Shown here: positions 60,378 through 64,000 of the stretch, one piece after another | Layout: each line of letters begins with the position of its first letter | How positions within the stretch are numbered: position 1 is the first letter of the stretch | From: Cordia subcordata | Lineage: Eukaryota; Streptophyta; Magnoliopsida; Boraginales; Cordiaceae | Direction: 5' to 3' | DNA length: 64,000 nucleotides | Assembly (NCBI GenBank): GCA_028554755.1 | Contig: JAPTOF010000011.1 | Coordinates: 2,198,501-2,262,500, forward strand | Notes under the pieces: model-generated | Seen by the model: the letters and a program-made list of their open reading frames with translations, nothing else | The model's database searches: none | What the model was told of the DNA's origin: nothing | Program-made: the position numbers and the translations under genes

Positions 60378-60669
60378 TAGGGGTATTCATTGGAGATTAT
60401 CTATTCCAAATTAGAGTATTATTGTATCCCCAAAATAATTTTGGAGAAAAAATTTTCACCAATTTTTGCACAATTCCCCAATGGGGAATACAATTTGGAT
60501 AATTGGGAAATTGGACAAAACCCCTTGAGGAATACAAATATCCAATTTAAGAAAATACATTAAAGGTAAACACATACTAAAAATACACATACTCGCAAAA
60601 AATAAATTGTTTATATTTTCTCTGGAAAAAAATTTTCATGGTTCGATTGTCACACCAACAATTCGAGCT

Positions 60670-60985
60670 CTAATGCCCTGGGACTCGGACCCCCAGACTT
60701 GGCGCCTCGAGACCCTGCTCCTGGCCTAGCATCCCACCTCGTGTATAAGCCTTTAGGGCCCCGGGATACTGAGGGCGATGCGTAGGCCCTTGGGACCAAG
60801 GACGCAGCCTGGGCCCTTCGGTCCTAGCCCTCGATGCCCGGGACCCTGCTCTTGGCCCCTGACCCTTAGCCCCCTGCACCCTAAGACCTAGCTCAGGACT
60901 CGGGACTCGGGACTCGGGACTCGGGCCAGGGACAGGGTGCCGGGGGCTGGGGCTAGGGCTGGGGTCGGGGCGCCATGTTTGTAGC
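60670..60985. repeat. GC-rich degenerate repeat inside hAT-like element
   Basis: Strongly GC-rich in an AT-rich window, made of loosely repeated GGGACC/GGCCC phrases and an exact short array of GACTCGGG (60897-60925). A Pro/Ser/Gly/Arg-rich frame on the minus strand (60670-60993) reflects composition and is not called as a gene. Confidence 0.7.
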
Positions 60986-61110
60986 GTGTGCAATGTGTGT
61001 AGCGTGTTAAATGTGTGTAGTAAGTGTAGTGTGTATAATGTATAGTGTGTGAAATGTATGTAATGTGTGTAGTGTTTGTAATGGGTGAAGTGTGTGTAGT
61101 GTGTATATTT
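60986..61110. repeat. TGTGTAGTG minisatellite
   Basis: About ten imperfect units near TGTGTAGTGTGTAATG follow the GC-rich block inside the hAT-like element. Confidence 0.75.
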
Positions 61111-61316
61111 AGCCTTTAAAAAATTGATCTACTAAATTTTGGATAAATTGGATAATCTCCAAAATTTAGAATTTTATCCAATTTCTAACTTTTTTTTCTC
61201 AAGAAATTCACCATATATCCAATATTTTTTCTCCAGTTAACCATTCTCCGTATGCAATTTTCCTAAACTCCAAAAGTTTGGAGAAAATATTGGGGATCTC
61301 CAATGAGTGAACACCC

Positions 61317-62270
61317 CTAACTCCAAGTAGCCTTCAAGGTCTTCTTTTTTAATCTTTTCTCATCCTTCTTCCTCAATGGACACTTTGCTTTAACATGTCC
61401 CAGTTTCTTGCATATAAAACAAATTAATTCTTTACTAGTCTCATATTTACTTATCTCTTTCCTTTGCCATTTCTTTGGATTGTACTTTTGCTTTCTCATG
61501 AATCTTTTGAATTTGGAGAACATAGTCAGTTCATCATGATTTTCACTCTCACTTTGAATTGTTGATTCTTCTTGTGGTGTGGCCTTGAGAGTAATAGTTT
61601 TGTTGGCCTTTGGTTGTTTCTCTAGCTCCTTGAACTCCAATTCACGAGTCATGAGTGATCCGACAAGTTCATTCAATTGCAAGGTGTTGAGGTCCTTGGA
61701 TTTCTTGATGGCCGTAGTCTTTGGTAGCCAAGCCATTGGTAGGCTTCTCAAGAGTTTTCTTACAAGTTCGCCATTTTCATAGTTCTTGCCATGAGACTTC
61801 AAGGAGTTAACAATTTCAATAAATCTTGAAAATATTTTCTCAATATTTTCATCGGAAAGCGTAAAGAATATTTCATATTTGTGCACTAGCATGCTAATCC
61901 TAATTTCTTTAACTTGATTAGTGCCTTCATGTGTGACCTCTAGTTGATCCCATATTTCCTTAGCCATGGTGCATCCTATGATTTTGTTGAATATGGAGAG
62001 ATCTAATGCAAGGTAAAGATAGTGAATGGCATTAGCATTTTCTTTAACTAATTTTATATCATCCTTATCCCATTCTTCTTTTGGTTTAGAAATCTTTACA
62101 CCATCTACTTCTTTGGAGGGGATACTAAGTCCATTTACTATAGTTTTCCATGCAACAAAATCATTAGCTTGCAAAAATATATTCATTCTAACCTTCCAAA
62201 AAGCATAGTTGGTGCCATCAAAGTATGGGACTTTAGTTGTGGAAAGACATTCTTGAATTCTATGTGCCAT
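61317..62270 (-). CDS. copia-2 Gag, N-terminal part (open)
   Basis: ATG at 62270, 317 codons with no break: MAHRIQECLSTTKVPYFDG, FWKVRMNIFLQAND, WDQLEVTHEG (the DUF4219/UBN2-type Gag region), LVRKLLRSLPMAW, and a complete zinc knuckle CFICKKLGHVKAKC (CX2CX4HX4C, residues near 286-299). It ends at TAG, which is supplied by the first three bases of the hAT-like TIR; without it the frame continues into 60377-59920. Gag packages element RNA. The primer site lies about 90 bp upstream. Confidence 0.85.
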   Translation of the reverse strand: MAHRIQECLSTTKVPYFDGTNYAFWKVRMNIFLQANDFVAWKTIVNGLSIPSKEVDGVKISKPKEEWDKDDIKLVKENANAIHYLYLALDLSIFNKIIGCTMAKEIWDQLEVTHEGTNQVKEIRISMLVHKYEIFFTLSDENIEKIFSRFIEIVNSLKSHGKNYENGELVRKLLRSLPMAWLPKTTAIKKSKDLNTLQLNELVGSLMTRELEFKELEKQPKANKTITLKATPQEESTIQSESENHDELTMFSKFKRFMRKQKYNPKKWQRKEISKYETSKELICFICKKLGHVKAKCPLRKKDEKRLKKKTLKATWS

Positions 62271-62355
62271 GATCTTTAGCTTTAGACAGTGAAGTCAAAA
62301 ACACACAAAAATGCAAATAATCACACAATTTATGCTATTAATGTGTAGAGCTCTA

Positions 62356-62368
62356 GGCTTTGATGTCA
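62356..62368 (-). other. copia-2 primer-binding site (Met tRNA type)
   Basis: Minus strand TGACATCAAAGCC corresponds to TGGTATCAGAGCC with three changes. It is separated from the LTR end at 62381 by a 10-bp partial repeat of the LTR terminus (TGTTGCCCTG, 62371-62380). Confidence 0.65.
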
Positions 62369-62380
62369 CGTGTTGCCCTG

Positions 62381-64000
62381 TGTTGCCCAGAGAATGAATC
62401 CTAGAGGGGGATGAATTGGATTATCGGCACAAATAAGCATTTAAAAATTCTTAACAAGTGGTTCAAGCAGTAATACATACAATATATGAAAAATATACTT
62501 GGAATGTAATGAGCTAAGAGTTAGAAGATCAAAGTAGATATTTAGAGTGGCACGAGCTCTCGAGGGCCTAGTTCACTACCTAAGGTCTTCTCTTAAGGTT
62601 TTGAAAACTTTACTAGTAAATCAGCTTCTTACTTAATACATTGTAGAAGCATAGAACAACGATCACAACCGTTGTTTCACCATAAGGACCACAAGTATTA
62701 ACCAAATACTTGAGGATTTCAACCCTTCACTCTTGATAGAAGGTGTCTCCCAACTATACTACCCAAGAGTAAAGAACACACCTAGTGTAATAGTAAATGA
62801 TTGGTTTTTACAAGAGCTTCTATTGAGGAAGTGTACAAGAAGTATATAAACCTTCCTATATTGCTCTAAGTATATGGACAATTTATGAGCTCAAAGACTT
62901 GATCAAAGGATGCCCATGATGTGCAATCAATGAAGACGAAATAAATGAAGAAATATTAGAACCTTGAATAAATGCTATTGATCAAGTTGTCATTGAAGTT
63001 TGAGGAATGGGATATATTTATAATTGCCAAAAAGTAAAATCCCAATGTTAAAAAATTGTGCTGCAAAAAAATATATTTACCAATTGACCTTACCAGTCAG
63101 CTGGTGCCCTCATCCGCTAGGTACTCTGCAACTACTGATTGACCTTATTGGGTAGCTGGTACCTCAGCTGCTTCAAAACAAAGTTCTCTGGAAAAAACGA
63201 CTAGGCACACCAGGTGTTCAACCCCTAGCCGGTACTTACTGGCGATCCTACCGGTACCTTAGAAAATGCATAGTAAAGCAGAAAAGCTGATATAAAGTTC
63301 AACATTTTACAGCTATACACCAAATACAATCGTTTTCTACAGTTTGTAAGGCTCAATGCACATAACTTGACTTCCTCATTACCACACCTAACAATAAATG
63401 CAAGACTTAAGCAGCATGGTTTTGTAGATTTTTACAAATTTTTGGTGCAAAAGAAGAGATTTTCTTTTATTTTTTCAAATCAAGCAAGTTGTGTGTATGC
63501 ATATTTACATTTATATAACATATATACTACATGCAAGTCGTATAGAGCATTTATTACTTATTTCTTTTAAGGATTCTACAGAGATTTGTTCCAAGAAGCT
63601 AAAGCAATATATGTTTTTCAAATTCAAAGTAGATAAATATCATGTAAAGCTATTGACTACTGTGTAAAACAATAACTTAGTTTAGATCAAGAATGTAATG
63701 TGCTTTTCTTTGAAAATGCTCAAGCTAAATTTCATTTCTATTGAATATACAATATAGGCAATAATATATTCACCATGTAAAGCAAGTATCCAAAGTGTAA
63801 GATGATACTTATAGGTTAAACATGCTTTTACTGCATGAAATAAGTTAAAGACATGATATATATTTATATTAATACATATACATATATATTAGTGACAACA
63901 AGACATAAGAGCATGCTATGACTAATATATACTTTGAATAATAAAAAAATTGTAGAGAACAACATGGAAGCATATAAATGAAGTTATTTAGATGAAGAGT
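62381..64000 (-). repeat. copia-2 5' LTR, incomplete at window end
   Basis: TGTTGCCCAGAG at 62381, aligning with 52238 onward to the last base of the window. Motif cluster at 63075-63255 (GCTACTTACCGG-type variants, CCGGTACC), followed on the minus strand by TATAAATA (about 63013-63020). Confidence 0.85.

Larger units (their letters stand above)
60378..61319. mobile_element. hAT-like insertion with GC-rich core
   Basis: 942 bp. TIRs TAGGGGTATTCATTGGAGAT (left) and TAGGGGTGTTCACTCATTGG (reverse complement of right), flanked by an exact 8-bp target duplication ACTCCAAG (60370-60377 and 61320-61327). TIR sequence and 8-bp duplication are typical of hAT. No transposase. The core has a GC-rich block and a GTGTGTAGTGT-type repeat. 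The left flank of copia-1 gag at the same place (16270) is uninterrupted. Confidence 0.85.
52238..64000 (-). mobile_element. copia-2: Ty1/copia (SIRE-like) element, runs off window
   Basis: Minus strand. 3' LTR 52238-54212, polypurine tract 54213-54225, third ORF 54721-56055, pol about 56506-59900, gag 59920-62270 (split by a hAT-like element), primer site 62356-62368, 5' LTR from 62381 to beyond the window. Same family organisation as copia-1 but better preserved, with an almost intact gag and a correct YVDD in RT. Target duplication cannot be judged because the right end is outside. Confidence 0.9.

Noticed and set aside
60670..60993. 107-codon Pro/Ser/Arg-rich frame
   Set aside because: Explained by GC-rich degenerate repeats inside a non-autonomous hAT-like element; no start context, domain or conserved partner.
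1..64000. CRISPR arrays, bacterial operons, organellar inserts, rRNA genes
   Set aside because: No regularly spaced repeats, no operon structure, and no recognisable plastid, mitochondrial or rRNA sequence on reading both strands.

Overview
This is plant nuclear DNA, AT-rich, from a genome loaded with retrotransposons and probably from a eudicot. The support is plant-type LTR retrotransposons with initiator-Met and Asp tRNA primer sites, a Mutator-like element carrying a plant mobile domain, and one intron-containing host gene. There is no sign of bacterial, organellar or viral origin. I found no CRISPR array, rRNA gene or convincing tRNA gene.

Layout. 1-8500 holds non-autonomous DNA-transposon relics: inverted-repeat elements at 1081-1607 and 2797-3462, a hAT-like element at 4748-5630 with an AAT microsatellite, and a TIR element at 5722-7829. 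8507-20181 is a Ty3-type solo LTR with a 5-bp target duplication (ATCTT), split by a 10-kb minus-strand copia element (copia-1, about 9069-19080). 21041-27875 is a 6.8-kb Mutator-like element (MULE) with TIRs and a 9-bp target duplication; it holds a decayed plant-mobile-domain gene (+) and a decayed MuDR-type transposase (-), convergent. 29096-31319 (-) is the only intact host gene: a two-exon NAD(P)H-dependent glyoxylate/hydroxypyruvate reductase of HPR3 type. 34008-52040 is an 18-kb composite Ty3-type element (LTR, internal, truncated LTR, internal, LTR) lying inside an older hAT-like element. Its first internal copy was hit by a gag/protease-only copia (36265-38939) and a reverse-oriented Ty3 solo LTR (40983-42850). 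From 52238 to the window end lies copia-2, a relative of copia-1, with a 0.94-kb hAT-like insertion (60378-61319) in its gag.

How the parts relate. Apart from the reductase, the window is a record of nested insertions whose order can be read from target duplications and from a paralogous empty site. Nearly all element genes are decayed, many by nonsense changes in an otherwise open frame.

Two things go beyond routine transposon annotation. First, LTRs of several copia and Ty3 families share clusters of a CpG-containing motif (variants of CCGGTCGACC), usually just upstream of a TATA-like box. Second, both large copia elements carry a third gene after pol, in the env-like position, preceded by its own motif cluster and TATA-like box, as if it were a separate transcription unit. 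Both are pattern observations from reading and need computation and RNA data.
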